Source: Actinomucor elegans (taxonomy: Eukaryota > Mucoromycota > Mucoromycetes > Mucorales > Mucoraceae). Taken from it: DNA of 64,000 bases. The stretch spans positions 248,001 to 312,000 of the forward strand of contig JAMSLZ010000011.1 of NCBI GenBank assembly GCA_026027325.1. Reading direction: 5' to 3'. The translations under genes were made by a program, and so were the position numbers. This document shows positions 21,853 to 33,200 of this stretch, one piece after another. Within the stretch, counting starts at the first letter, position 1, and every line of letters begins with the position of its first letter. Below the pieces are notes generated by a model. The model made no database searches, was not told the origin of the DNA, and was given only the letters and a program-made list of their open reading frames with translations.

Positions 21853-22132
21853 CACATAAGCAAGTCACCTCACTTTGTATATAATTGTCATGATATATTA
21901 TTATTACCCATTTAACTCGATCATATGTCTTTGTATATACAATAGAAAAAGAATATAAATACCCAAAAGCATCATTGAATAAACATCATTAATTCTTCAC
22001 TTAAAACTCATACTTATTTTGATTGGATCAATTATAACTCAGTTTCTACTTTTGGTTATAATTGTCTATATTTGGAAATATATTAGTAACCACTGAGAGT
22101 TGACTAATATTGGCTTTTACAAAATTATGTTA

Positions 22133-22214
22133 GCTGATTTGGCCGAGCGGTCTAAGGCGCTGCACTCAAGTTGCAGTCTCGCAAGAGGCGTGAGTTCGAA
22201 TCTCACAGTCAGCA
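22133..22214 (+). tRNA. tRNA-Leu(CAA), unit 1
   Basis: 82 nt including discriminator A, no intron. The 7-bp acceptor GCTGATT pairs with AGTCAGC (one G-T). D arm GCC...GGC, anticodon arm CTGCA-CTCAAGT-TGCAG with anticodon CAA, long variable arm CTC-GCAA-GAG (type II), T arm GTGAG-TTCGAAT-CTCAC. A T run follows within four bases, a Pol III terminator. B box GTTCGAATC is present. Confidence 0.96.
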
Positions 22215-22737
22215 ATATTTTTTTGGTTATAGCAACTCGCCAAACTGTATCAGGCACACACTGTCTTTGTGTGCAACCTTTTTAATTAGTATAAACATCA
22301 AATGTACAGTGACTTACAATACTGTCCGCATGTTTTGCAATTTTAGCTTCACATTATCATTACTCGCTCGATAATGGCTGCAAAAATATAAGAATAATAT
22401 CATTTGAAAGCCCAACAAAATCACTACAATTCCTTGAAACCTCAGATCATATGACTTTTTTAATATAGAGTACTAATCGTTTACAAAAAGGAACATCATG
22501 CGGACAGTATTGTGAGTAGGGGTTCACAAAATTTGTTTATTGATAAATCTGCTTTAATAATCGGTCCAGCGGCCTTTCGCTTTAATGGCAGCGTCACAGC
22601 GTAAAGGCATACTATGAATAACATTTAAATATGAAGATAAGTCTCATAAAATTTCAAACTCAATTAAAAAAAATGTTAGAAAAAAAAAATTGAATTTTTT
22701 TATAGTAATAAAATTATGTTCAAAATATATTATAAAA

Positions 22738-23601
22738 ATGTTAGTAGAGCCATATAAAAAATTAAAAGAAATATTTGATGACGATAGAAAGGCTTTGTTA
22801 TACTTAATAAATAATGACTATGTGAATGGATATAAAAATTGTAGTAATTGTGGAAAAGATATGACTTTAAATTTAAATAAAAAATTATACGTATGTAGAA
22901 ATTATAAATGTAGAAAAACTATATCACCATTAAATGGTACAATTTTTAATAAAATGAAATTACCAATAAACATACAATTACATTTATTACATTTGTTTCT
23001 TGGTAAAGTCACCGGAACTTATATTTCATCAGCATTAAATATTGATAAAAATACAGTTGTAAAATATAAAAAAATATTTAGAAAATATATAAAAAATAAA
23101 CAATTAATTACACCAGATAAAAAAATAGGAGGAAAAGATAAAATAGTAGAAATGGATGAAAGTAAAATTGCTAAAAGAAAATACCATAAAGGTAGGAAAA
23201 TTGATGGTGCTTGGATTATTGGAGGTATTGAAAGAAGTAATGATAATAAAGATAAAAAATTATTTATGCTACCTATAAAACATAGAAATAGTATAAATAT
23301 AGATTATATTGTTAATAAATATATAAATGAAGGAACAACAATATATACTGACTGCTGGAAAGGATATAATAATTTAAATAATATTGGATATAATCATAAA
23401 ACTGTAAACCATTCTAAGCATTTTGTAGATCCTATAACTAAAGTTCATACACAATCAATTGAAGCTACTTGGGGAGCATTTAAAAGAAATTTAATGCCTA
23501 TACATAGAAATAAAAAGAACATAATGTTACATATAAAAGAATATCAATGGAGAAGAAATAATAAAAATAAAAACATTTGGATGGAATTTTTAAAAGATTA
23601 A
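22738..23601 (+). CDS. Merlin-B transposase, intact
   Basis: 287 residues from ATG 22738 (MLVEPYKKLKEIF), aligned throughout with the Merlin-A protein. Zinc ribbon CSNCGKD...CRNYKC; DDE motifs EMDESKIAKRKY, IYTDCWKGY and QSIEATWGAFK. IS1016/ISXO2-type cut-and-paste transposase. An upstream in-frame TTG at 22690 is not a credible eukaryotic start, and MLVEPYKK matches the Merlin-A MFIEPYKS start. Confidence 0.9.
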   Translation: MLVEPYKKLKEIFDDDRKALLYLINNDYVNGYKNCSNCGKDMTLNLNKKLYVCRNYKCRKTISPLNGTIFNKMKLPINIQLHLLHLFLGKVTGTYISSALNIDKNTVVKYKKIFRKYIKNKQLITPDKKIGGKDKIVEMDESKIAKRKYHKGRKIDGAWIIGGIERSNDNKDKKLFMLPIKHRNSINIDYIVNKYINEGTTIYTDCWKGYNNLNNIGYNHKTVNHSKHFVDPITKVHTQSIEATWGAFKRNLMPIHRNKKNIMLHIKEYQWRRNNKNKNIWMEFLKD

Positions 23602-23669
23602 AATTTATTAAAATAAAAAAAAATTGAATTTGGGCATAAAAATAAATAAATTAATTGATATATATTATC

Positions 23670-23930
23670 ATGTCCGAAAATAATCCGTTTTTGAATAAAA
23701 AGTTTATAAAAGATTTGAAATGTTCATTTATACCACAACAAATTTTTAAAAATAAAAAATATAATTTTGATATAATAGATATAAATTTTAAATTAAAAAA
23801 AAATGATGTTGTTTTAATCACCATGAAATTAATTAATGGAAAAAAATATGAATATGCATACATATTAAAGACTAATAATATAACAGAAAATACAATTAAT
23901 GAAAATGATATGATAATAGATAATGATTAA
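23670..23930 (+). CDS. Merlin-B accessory ORF, unknown function
   Basis: 86 residues (MSENNPFLNKKFIKD...), Lys/Ile/Asn-rich, starting 68 bp after the transposase stop on the same strand. Position and a loose central similarity (KLKKND..., NGKKYEY, LKTNN) echo the small ORF of Merlin-A. No known domain. 23931-24567 holds no further gene I can support. Confidence 0.45.
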   Translation: MSENNPFLNKKFIKDLKCSFIPQQIFKNKKYNFDIIDINFKLKKNDVVLITMKLINGKKYEYAYILKTNNITENTINENDMIIDND

Positions 23931-25221
23931 ATTAAAACATATATATATGAGAAATGTTTTACTGTATATGTTATACGTATTTTACAAGGTTGTTAATAAT
24001 TACATAATTTGTTTTCTAACCATATTTATTTTAATATTTTATTTCTTATTTATTACACTTTTAAAGAATATACATTTATACCATATTTTACAAACTTATT
24101 TATATTACAAAAATTAACATTATTTAAAAATTTTCTATTAATTACAATGTTACCTTTTTATTACTTTTATTACTACTTTTCAATTATATAAATATTTTAA
24201 AATCTACATAAAATTTATTTAGTTTGAAACATTTCTCTATATAATGTCCTTTATATGACAATAAACTGTTGGAGGTGGATGGAATAAAAAAATAAGGATC
24301 ATTATCAAAATAATGTACAGAAATATTAAATATAAATGTTTTACATTTATTTTTAATTATTTCTAAAAAGTAAATATAAAAAAGACGAAAAAAATAAAAT
24401 CACTCAGATTTTAATTTGAATTTTTTAATATTTATGTTTTTGAGATTTAAATAAAAGTTGTAAAACAACATTTATTAAATCTGTACATTATATTTTGACC
24501 TATCCCAAAATAAATATCAAAAATAATTACCATATTTAGTATATGAGAGTTATAATCATATCACACCATGAATAACATTCAAACATTCTTCTTTGGTAAT
24601 TTTGTAGTACCATACGTCTGTAACACGTTCAAAAAGCTCTTGCATGCCAGAAGGCGGAGTATCATAGTCATTTAGTCGTCTTTTGACTAAGGCCCACATA
24701 TGCTCGATTGGATTAAGATCAGGAGATTGAGATGGCCAGTCCATTACTACGAATTTTTGTTTTTTGAGGTAGTCTTTGACCATACCAGAAGTATGTTTTG
24801 GGTCGTTATCCTGTTGAAAGATGATCTGATTGGTTCTTAATCGAGTTTCTTGGCAGACCAGCTTTACCGTTTTCCTCAGTTCGTCACGCAGAATCGTCCC
24901 ATAAACCTCCTTGTCCATTATGGAATCGATCTTACACATCCATCCAACTCCAATGCAAGATATGCAACTCCAAATCATGATGCTTCCTCCACCATGCTTT
25001 TTTGTTTGCTTTATGAGGCGATCTTGTAGTGGCTCATTGTCTCGAATCCAAGCCCAAGTACGACCATCAGAGCAGAAGCGGTTTATCTTAGTCTCATCAG
25101 ACCAAATAACCCTTCTCCAATCGGCTATCGTATAGTCCTCATACTTTTTTGCCCAAGCTAATCGCTCACGTATGTTTTTGGCATTGAGGTTTGGCTTCGT
25201 TTCCTTTTCCATAGATCCTAA

Positions 25222-25724
25222 TGTTATATCCGGTGCTAAAGACGAAGGATATAATTTAAAATACAATAATAAAAGAATAGACAGTAAATGGAATCAGCTA
25301 TCCTGATAGTAAAAGTTATTCTAATGTTTATTCACAATTCAAAATCAAGTCTTCTTTATATACATTTCATCAGAGCTTAATAGTGTAGCATTCAATATCT
25401 ATCAGCACGCATGGCCGTACAACGGAGTCCAATCCCAGCAGCCACTAATAAGCCTTTCAACCACGCATTGTTGTAATTGTATAACCCACGCGTTATTCGA
25501 TATTCAGGTCTTATCTTGAGATACACTCGATACTACTCGATAGTATGATGCCGCGTGTTTCTTGTAAGGATTATTGGCTAATAGTTCTAAGGATGACACA
25601 TCGCTTGTATTTATGCAGGCCTCGTTAATCTGATTGGGTTATCAGATAGAGTCCGTGTATGACATAAATGAACAGTTGATTCCTTACTATTATGTCGATG
25701 CAAAATAGTAGGTGGAATACAACA
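25222..25724 (-). repeat. 503-bp solo LTR in Tc1-C transposase
   Basis: TGTTATATCC to GGAATACAACA, flanked by CCTAA (25217-25221, 25725-25729). On the minus strand a TATATAAAG box is followed by GAATAAAC, giving its likely direction. No internal region remains. The parent family is not otherwise seen in the window. Confidence 0.88.
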
Positions 25725-26416
25725 CCTAAGCCTTCGGCCTTGAGTGCCCTACGCACGGTCTGCGGTGAAACAGATAAACCAAAGTCAAATGACAATTGTT
25801 TTTGAACACTTATTGCGTTTCCCTTCTGGCCTCCTCTTGTAATCTGTCGCACGCAATATCTTTTATCCGCTTCTTTAAGCTTTAAAGGTTTACCTCCTTT
25901 TGGCTTCTTTCGATTAGGTAAGTGTTCCGCGGCGACTTTATTGACTGTCGTGCGGCCAACATTGGTGCGATAGGCAACCTGGCGAATGGAATAGCCTGCT
26001 TGGAGATCGCCAATGATATTTTGTCGTGTGGCTTCAGATATGGGTCTCATCACTTATGAAATAAATTAAGAATGTATAATAAGATTGTGATTTAATGAAT
26101 TAATGAGAGTATGCGCGATGAAAGATAACTTTGTTTTTGAATCAGTTTCCATCATGTTCAACTTATGGGTTGAATTTCGCATCTAAAAATTGACTCACAA
26201 TACTGTCCGCATGATGTTCCTTTTTGTAAACGATTAGTACTCTATATTAAAAAAGTCATATGATCTGAGGTTTCAAGGAATTGTAGTGATTTTGTTGGGC
26301 TTTCAAATGATATTATTCTTATATTTTTGCAGCCATTATCGAGCGAGTAATGATAATGTGAAGCTAAAATTGCAAAACATGCGGACAGTATTGTAAGTCA
26401 CTGTAATTGCGTAATA

Positions 26417-26928
26417 CAGTAGTTTTACTGGCCGGTGCACAAAACTTTTAATTGCTATTACTCCGTCAATTTTTAAATTTAACCAGATCAAGTAATATTG
26501 AGCTATAGCTTTAACATACTGCATGAAAATACTAAATGTTTAGGCTAGGGTTTATGTTACGTCATAGTGATAAAATGATGATAAACCGTTTTTTCAACTT
26601 TTAAAATTTGAGGGCTTTTCCGTTTTATGACGTAAATAGACCATAATCACTAATAATAATTCCGTTTATCTATTGATACTAATGAAACATTGCCTATGGC
26701 AACGGAAAATTATATAAAGAAGCCTATTCTGATTCGTTTCAGCCATTCTCCTTTCTTCTTTCTTGACCATACTTCGTTCTATATAATGCCTTATAAAATC
26801 TCTCATAACAAGCGCGACAGCATCAAATCACTGGTACTAAAACAAGAGCCAACCAGTATTATTGCGCAACGTGTAGGAGTTTCAAAATGGACAGTAAACC
26901 GAATGAAAAACGAAATAGACCCAGAATA
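26417..26928 (+). mobile_element. Tc1-F, 5' part (duplicated copy)
   Basis: Starts after TA (26415-26416) with CAGTAGTTTTACTGGCCGGT. ATG 26786 begins a Tc1 transposase N-terminus (MPYKISHNKRDSIKSLVLKQ, IIAQRVGVSKWTVNRMKNE) that is cut at 26928 by Tc1-D. Its 3' half exists only once, at 50271-51375, because the tandem duplication stops inside the nested Gypsy-B. Confidence 0.85.
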
Positions 26929-27050
26929 CAGTGGGTGGAAAAATGGTTCGGGTGTTTTCTAAAATTTTACAAAAAAAGGAATATACAGGGAACTACGAAT
27001 CCTATCAACGCCAAACTAGCTTTATTAGAAAGCACAAACCATTAGTAATG
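26929..27050 (+). mobile_element. Tc1-D, left end (duplicated copy)
   Basis: 122 bp beginning CAGTGGGTGGAAAAATGGTT after TA 26927-26928 and ending TAATG, the TSD of Gypsy-B. The rest of Tc1-D is at 48739-50270. Confidence 0.85.
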
Positions 27051-27174
27051 TGTAATGATATAAATCTGACTAGCCAATCAGATTTGTTATCATTACTAAG
27101 ATCATACGAGAAGGTTCTCGACAGTTGGATATCTTTCTAGGTTCTTCAAGAAATGTAATCAAACTGAAAAGAAC
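27051..27174 (+). repeat. Gypsy-B LTR, left 124 bp (duplicated copy)
   Basis: Identical to 39814-39937, ending AAAAGAAC and directly abutting Merlin 2. The remaining 164 bp of the LTR and all of Gypsy-B are missing here, which marks the duplication junction. Confidence 0.93.
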
Positions 27175-27676
27175 GGGTGATTACCAAACGAGGTCTCAGA
27201 TTTAATTTATACTAATAATACATAATATTTTATTTTACACTTCATAGGGAAATGCTTAACATTTTTTGTTTTTTAAGCTTTTAATATGACCAATAAATAT
27301 ATCAAAAAGTATTTAAATAATTACTATTACTAATTTCTAAAATAATTCTTTTTTTCATATTTTTATCATAAATTCTACTTTTTCCTTTATTTTCAATATT
27401 TTATTTTGTTTTTCTATTAAAACTATTTAATTTTATATATCAAGTAATAGATAATAAAAATATTAATTAAAAATATATAATAACAATAAAATTATATTTA
27501 AAATGTTTCTCATATGATGAATATAATGAAAATTTATTAGAAATAGATATTGTGAAGGAAGAAATAAAAAACTTAGAAAATAAAAATTTAATTTAGATAA
27601 TAATTATCAGCATGATATAAATGTTAAAATTAATGGAATATATATTGAAAAATTTAATTTAGAAAATATATTTAAA

Positions 27677-27973
27677 TTATAATTTAAGTTTTTTCATGAT
27701 GGGTGCGATTTCATCAAGTATCATATTATTCTTATTATCTAATGTTTTTCTTTTTATACCTTTGTTTTTATCTTTATTATATGTCTTAAATTCATATACT
27801 TTTCTTAATCTTTTATTTGAACCATTTTTTTTCATGTAGATTTCATAACACCCATCTTTTTGCTTTATTTTGTATTCTGCTAAATCATATTTTTTCATAT
27901 CTTTTATAATTATACTTCGTTTAATATTGTATTTATATTTATCATCTACAATAATATTAAATATTTCATCCAT
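27677..27973 (-). CDS. Merlin-A accessory ORF, copy 2
   Basis: 98 residues, same protein as at 14918-15214; function unknown. Confidence 0.5.
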   Translation of the reverse strand: MDEIFNIIVDDKYKYNIKRSIIIKDMKKYDLAEYKIKQKDGCYEIYMKKNGSNKRLRKVYEFKTYNKDKNKGIKRKTLDNKNNMILDEIAPIMKKLKL

Positions 27974-28244
27974 TTCTTTTTTATATTATTACTTTTTCAA
28001 TTTTTTTTATTTTTTTATAATAGATATATTTAATCCCACTCATAATGTAATACCCAATTGTCTCTGATCTATTACATAATCATTGTGTCTTAAATAGGCT
28101 AGTTTACTGACTTAGTCAGGTCCTTGTAATAAGAATAATGAATATCAAATATGCATTTCACATTTATAACTATCAATATATTTTCTATCATATTTTTAAT
28201 AAATATAAAAATTCAATTTTTTGCATTTTTTATGTAAATTAAAA

Positions 28245-29126
28245 TTAATCCTTTAAAAACTTTTTCCATACGTTATACTCTCTATTTTTCTTACGCCATT
28301 GATATTCTTTTAAATACAATACTATATCTTTTTTATTTCTATTTCGTGGTATTATACTTTGCTTTAAGCCATTCCATGTGCCTTCAATTGTATTTGTATG
28401 CACACCTGTATTTGGATCTTTAAAATGCTTTGAATGATTTACAGTTAAATGTTTGTATCCTATATTTTTCAAGTTATTATACCCTTTCCATAAATCCGTA
28501 TATATTGTTGTACCTTTTTTTACATATCTTTTTATAATTAAATCAATATTATCAACATTTCTTTCTTCAATGGGTAATAAAAACATTTTTTTGTTTTCAT
28601 TTTTTATTTTATTTTTTAGCATACTTCTTTCGATACCACCAATTACCCAAGCACCTTCTACCTTATGCCCCTTATTATATTTTCTTTTTGCAATTTTACT
28701 TTCATCGATTTCTACAATTTTATTTCTACCTCCAATTTTAATATTTCTGTTACCTAACAATTGTTTATTTTTCAAGTATTTTCTGAATATTTTATTGTAT
28801 GATGACACTGTATTTTTGCTAATTTGCAAACTTGATGCTATAAAGGAAGAAGGTGCTTTTCCAAGAAAAAGATATAATATGTGTAATTGAGTATTTAAAG
28901 GTAAAGTTAAATTATTAAAAATTGTTCCTTTCAATGGTGATATTGCTTTCCTACATTTATAATATCTACAAACATATAATTTTTTATTTAAGTTTAATTT
29001 AGTTTCATGTTCACATTTATTACACTTTATATGTTTATTAACGTAATCATTACTAATTAAATATAATAGTGCTTCTTTTTCATCGTCGAATATTTTTTTT
29101 AAAGATTTATATGGTTCTATAAACAT
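28245..29126 (-). CDS. Merlin-A transposase, copy 2, intact
   Basis: 293 residues from ATG 29126 (MFIEPYKS). Zinc ribbon CNKCEHE...CRYYKC, then EIDESKIAK, IYTDLWKGY and NTIEGTWNG. The frame is open upstream to 29336 through the terminal repeat and Gypsy-A LTR, but that part is not transposase, and the Merlin-B homolog starts at the equivalent Met. Confidence 0.9.
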   Translation of the reverse strand: MFIEPYKSLKKIFDDEKEALLYLISNDYVNKHIKCNKCEHETKLNLNKKLYVCRYYKCRKAISPLKGTIFNNLTLPLNTQLHILYLFLGKAPSSFIASSLQISKNTVSSYNKIFRKYLKNKQLLGNRNIKIGGRNKIVEIDESKIAKRKYNKGHKVEGAWVIGGIERSMLKNKIKNENKKMFLLPIEERNVDNIDLIIKRYVKKGTTIYTDLWKGYNNLKNIGYKHLTVNHSKHFKDPNTGVHTNTIEGTWNGLKQSIIPRNRNKKDIVLYLKEYQWRKKNREYNVWKKFLKD

Positions 29127-29257
29127 CTGCAATTTTATTAAATCCTTTTTATTTTTAATTTTAATTTGTAAAAAAAATTCAATTTTTTCATATAACAATA
29201 AAATTTGTGGTAGTAGGAGTTTCAATATGGACCTGAGAGTTCCTTTGGGATACATCC

Positions 29258-29445
29258 ATCTCTTGTATTTATACTTCCAAAGAAATGGTCTCTTAGTAAC
29301 AATCAAAGGTCTTTTTAATCTATGTTCATTCTTCATTAATTGTATTTTCAGCGGTGATTCAAAACTCCCTCTTTTGATGGATAGTTATTAAATGAATCCC
29401 GTCTTTTTAATATAATGTAGAATGTTATATGTGGATTTCACCACA
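29258..29445 (-). repeat. Gypsy-A LTR, right part, copy 2
   Basis: 188 bp equal to 16497-16684 followed by ATGGT. There is no Gypsy-A body on its left, because the duplication starts inside the nested Merlin. Confidence 0.93.
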
Positions 29446-30218
29446 ATGGTATGTATGAATTCCGTTCACGTTTAATTAACCTGTGCTGATTTCTTTCATT
29501 TACCACTCATTTTTAGGCCGTTTTGATACTTGAACATATGGTAAGCACTTAATCTTCTATCCGCTCAAAAGCTTGTTTTACTTACATCCATTTTCATTTG
29601 TTAGTACTATTCTGCTGAATGCCCCTACGCAACAATACTTGGTATGTTTAACTTCTGACTGGAATTATAAACACGTTATTCACCTCTCTTTTTGATGTTT
29701 AGATTTTGCTAATTAAATTATCCTCTTGGTTGAAGTGGCTTTTCTTTTGGATCGTTTCTTAATATAATGCCTTTTCGGTTGTGCTTTCTTTACTCTGATT
29801 GCTTCACTAAAAAATGGCGCGTTTTACTACGACAATACTGGTTTGCTGAAGTTAGTTATTTATGGCTATTATATCTGGTACTCTTTCTGGTGGATTATTA
29901 TTTAGCAATGAATATACAATATTTTTATTCAATAAAAATGTGTATAAACCAAAATTATAGTAAAAGATGTAAAATGTGTATAATTATAAAATATCAATTA
30001 TTATTGGTTCAATTTAATGTAAAAGGACCGTAATATATGTAAAAAGACGGTAAAAGGAGGACTGTTTTACGGTCATTTTCATGGAAATAGTTGAACTTTT
30101 ACGGCCTTTTACCAATGGAACAGACGAACTTTTACCATACTTTTACCAACAGTAATAGTTAGACTTGTCCGGCCGTAAAAGGATGGTAACAGGCGAACAC
30201 ATACCGCGGTAATAGTTG
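29446..30218. other. Non-coding stretch with motif cluster, copy 2
   Basis: Copy of 16685-17456; no gene. Confidence 0.45.
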
Positions 30219-33200
30219 CACTATGGCGAAAAAATTGGTTACTAGCTGCCAATAAAGGCATATTTTATGCCAATTAGTGGCTAAAATTATGCCAATAGAG
30301 GCAGATTTTATGCCAATTTGTTATATTAGCCAATGAAATTTGAGAAAAAAATTTTTTTTCTAAGTTTTGACGCCAAAAAATTAAAAGACTTTTCTTGGAA
30401 TTGGCAGGTACCTGCCAATAATGGCTGAAAATATGCCAATAAAGTGAAATTTCAGCTAGTACTGTTACTTATAGGGGAGATGACTACTTTTTTTTTCATT
30501 TAAAGTCTTTTAGGGTATTTGTACTGTTTGATTAACTACTAACACCATACCGTCTTCTTATATTTTATGTAAAATAAGCAGATAAAAAAAACGTTGCTAT
30601 TAAAATGTAAACTTGGTGATATATGAATTGTTTAAACTTTACAGATAATTATCCATATAAATATAATATATATTGGCTTTTTTTTAGTTCAAGTTAAAAT
30701 TTTGGTAGATTGAGCAGCCTATTTTGAATATATAATGCTAATCAGATGTGATGTTTGACTGGAATCAGGCTAGAGTTAAGATTTAAAGGTTTAATTATAA
30801 TGAAATGGCACGGATTACTACAATTTAATGAAATCTGCATGAAGCTTTAGTTTAAACAAGATCTGATAGACATAATAACATATTTGAAACATGTTCAAGA
30901 GATCAAATGCGACATTAAGCTCAGAGTTGTTGAGGAATCATACAGAAATATTTTATTGTATTCGTAAAGGTCAAATATTTCTGAGTTGGGGGAGGTTTTA
31001 TTTCTTCGATTTTTTTTATTTATTTATAGTCTTTTTCTTTTTCTTATACTTTTTATTTTTATTTTATTTTTACAAACGGTTTAAAGCATCAGCACTACTA
31101 TGAAGTTCATGCTTGAAAGTATGATGAGAAACAACCTTGTATTTTCTATTATTACTAAAACTACAGCGTACAAGACCAACATTAGCAACAATATTCTCGA
31201 AGCAACAAACAGCATATGAATGGACTTTCTTATTGTTCAATTCCACTATATTGGTATAGATTTACCGTGGTCGATGGTGGAATTGCTTCTTGCAACATCA
31301 GCCAGCACCAAGTATTGAATCCTGTTGTTGAATTCATGCTCAAAAAAGAAAAAATGGGGCCAACAAAACAGTTGTTGTGAATAGTGTTTCTACATGACTA
31401 CAAATGAAACAAGTTGGTACATATATGGATAACCTTTAATACTTTGTTTTATGTCATCGAACCCACAGTTTTCACGACTATAATCTATTCTTTGGGATGT
31501 TTCCAGCAACAAAAAAACATTTTTTTCAAAAAGATCAATCAAAGTATTATGACGCACTGATTGTATGAAGGTGAAGTACAATTTTATATATATTGTTATA
31601 TGTTCTCTTCTTATTTTATAACCTTACTTTATTTAAACAATGCCTAACAAGAACGATGATATTATTCAAACGCTCGCTGAGATGCAGCAAGGTATTCTAA
31701 GCACTTGCCAAATGCTTCAAGATTTGATCCATGTCTTGGCTCCTGTTTTTCCAAGTAAAAGAGTGGCCCAATCTTCAAGCGAACAAATAGAAGAAGCTCT
31801 CGTTCAAGGTTCATTTATTTTTGAATACTTTGATTGATAATGTAAGTAATAATTATATACAGCGTGAAATGAAGTGATTGTCAATGTCGCTAATCCCAAT
31901 TTGAGAAGCAGAAGATGTATTGAAAGGATTTCTGAGGAAGCAAAGAAAAGCTTTATTTCTACCAAGAAGAATGCCGCTCTTCATGCTGCCAAAAGACTCA
32001 AGTTTCTTGTCAATTTATTGGTAAAAAGAAAATGAAACGAGGCTAAGTGTTTTAATGAGGTCGATGGTGTCTATAGTCAGTTGCGCATGACGACAAATGT
32101 CGCGCAATCAATGATGAAGGAATAGAAGACTAGTGAGTACGTTGACGGTATGTCATTCAAAGACATTGCCAAAAGTGATATTAGCATTCAAGAGTGGCAT
32201 TGTGTTATTTTGGGGAAGAAGGCCTTGGATGAGAATTATATCGATTTGCATTTATGTAAAGCTTTTGATTACTGCAGTGTTTTAAAAAAAAGAATAACGG
32301 TTTAAAGAGTAAAAGTTCTATATCTACCGCTTCTATTTCTGCCTCTGGTTTAACAGGTAATGTATTTTATCACAGCAAAGCTGAAAGAAGTGATGTTTCT
32401 ATTGATTTAGAAAATGAACTTGAGTTCAAGTATGGAACATTTGCAATAATATTGCTCAACAGCCTTTTTATTCACATATTTTTTATATATAAAAACAGTG
32501 TGTTAAATCAGCATTGCTTTGCTTCTGCAGTTCAAGTACGAGAATCTCCTTTTGCTGGCGATTGCAGTAATTCTGCTGCTCGTATTCGAGAATTAGCTGC
32601 ATCAGCATCCAATTACTCTTCTCGCCCTGCTAAAGGAAGAAAACGTATGATGGCTGTTGATAGTGAAGAAGAGCGCACTGTTTTTAGCGATGATGACGAA
32701 GAAGTTGAATCGCCTCAAATTTCACGCCAAAAGAAAGGCAAAGCTGCTTCCAGATCTAGTTAAAAGAAAACAATAAAAGTCTACTTTAGTCCTTTTTAAT
32801 TGGCTGAATGCCAATGACGCGTCCATTTTAGCCTTTGAGTGTTGTAGTTTTTTCGTCATGTTTTCACTTTTTTATTTCTTTTCATTTCTTTTATTTAAAC
32901 AAGTATACTAATGAACTCGATAGCCTACCTAAAAAGCAGCAGCATATATTTGTCTTTTGTCTTTTCTTTCAGTAAAGGCCCCCTTTTACGACGTTTTGGT
33001 GTGTATGCTTTCTTTTTTTTTAAGTGAATATTATTCATTTTTGATAGAATTGTATTGTTTCTAATGGTTAGCTTTATTTTTTAGTAGTAGTTCTTCTTAG
33101 CTCTGTCTCTTTTTCTGTATTTATGGCTATCTAGGCTCAGCATACTTCGTTTCTTGATATATTTGCTTAAGGTATTGTTTTCATGTTTTAGAATGACGAA

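Larger units (their letters stand above)
22623..24567 (+). mobile_element. Merlin-B element nested in Tc1-C
   Basis: 1945 bp with a 9-bp duplication ATGAATAAC (22614-22622, 24568-24576). The following ATT is also shared, so the TSD is 9 bases or a little more. The right end (GGTGTGATATG... read inward) reaches TCTCA 19 bases in, exactly as in Merlin-A; the left end is degenerate but has TCTCA at the same distance. It carries a transposase and a small second ORF, both plus strand. Confidence 0.85.
22554..26053 (-). pseudogene. Tc1-C DD34E transposase, split by two insertions
   Basis: Read right to left. N-terminal HTH (RPISEATRQN, YSIRQVAYRTNVGRTTVNKV) at 26053-25725; the frame resumes at 25221 after the LTR and its CCTAA duplication. 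The catalytic motifs are VIWSDETKINRF, FQQDNDPKHT and SPDLNPIEH (34 residues between the last two). It is cut at 24568 by Merlin-B and ends at 22554 (KAKGRWTDY). Removing both insertions with one copy of each TSD restores a continuous frame, so the gene was intact when hit. Confidence 0.88.
22307..26403 (-). mobile_element. Tc1/mariner element Tc1-C with two nested insertions
   Basis: 4097 bp flanked by TA (22305-22306, 26404-26405). TIRs are about 210 bp, starting CAGTGACTTACAATACTGTC. The inner end of each TIR carries the motif again in reverse orientation. Nested inside are Merlin-B (22623-24567) and a solo LTR (25222-25724). Without these the element is about 1.63 kb, matching the decayed copy at 46318-47952. 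Confidence 0.93.
14417..27174. repeat. Tandem duplication, unit 1 (12.76 kb)
   Basis: Runs from the first base of Merlin 1 to the AAAAGAAC before Merlin 2. It repeats almost perfectly at 27175-39937. Contents in order: Merlin-A, Gypsy-A LTR part, CACTA-ended element, gypsy tail and LTR, tRNA-Leu, Tc1-C with Merlin-B and a solo LTR, 5' part of Tc1-F, 5' end of Tc1-D, left 124 bp of the Gypsy-B LTR. Confidence 0.95.
27175..29257 (-). mobile_element. Merlin 2, hybrid junction copy
   Basis: 2083 bp. Left flank AAAAGAAC (as for Merlin 3), right flank ATCTCTTG (as for Merlin 1), so it has no matching TSD. This is what unequal crossing-over between Merlins 1 and 3 produces. At the one base substitution I noticed it matches Merlin 3 (C at 28856), placing the exchange to the right of that point. 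Confidence 0.93.

Noticed and set aside
22100..22285. 61-residue open frame reading ADLAERSKALHSS...
   Set aside because: It is the translation of the tRNA-Leu gene and its flank.
23923..24191. Two overlapping hydrophobic open frames after the Merlin-B small ORF
   Set aside because: Very AT-rich, mutually overlapping, no motif and no counterpart in Merlin-A.
22623..24567. Merlin-B as part of the original Tc1-C element
   Set aside because: The simple copy at 46318-47952 lacks it, and a 9-bp duplication marks it as an insertion.
28245..29336. 363-residue Merlin transposase including the upstream open frame
   Set aside because: The extra 70 N-terminal residues come from the element end and the Gypsy-A LTR; Merlin 3 has different upstream residues and Merlin-B starts at the equivalent internal Met.
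29767..30033. 88-residue open frame in unit 2 only
   Set aside because: Broken in unit 1 by a one-base T-run change and without any recognisable motif.
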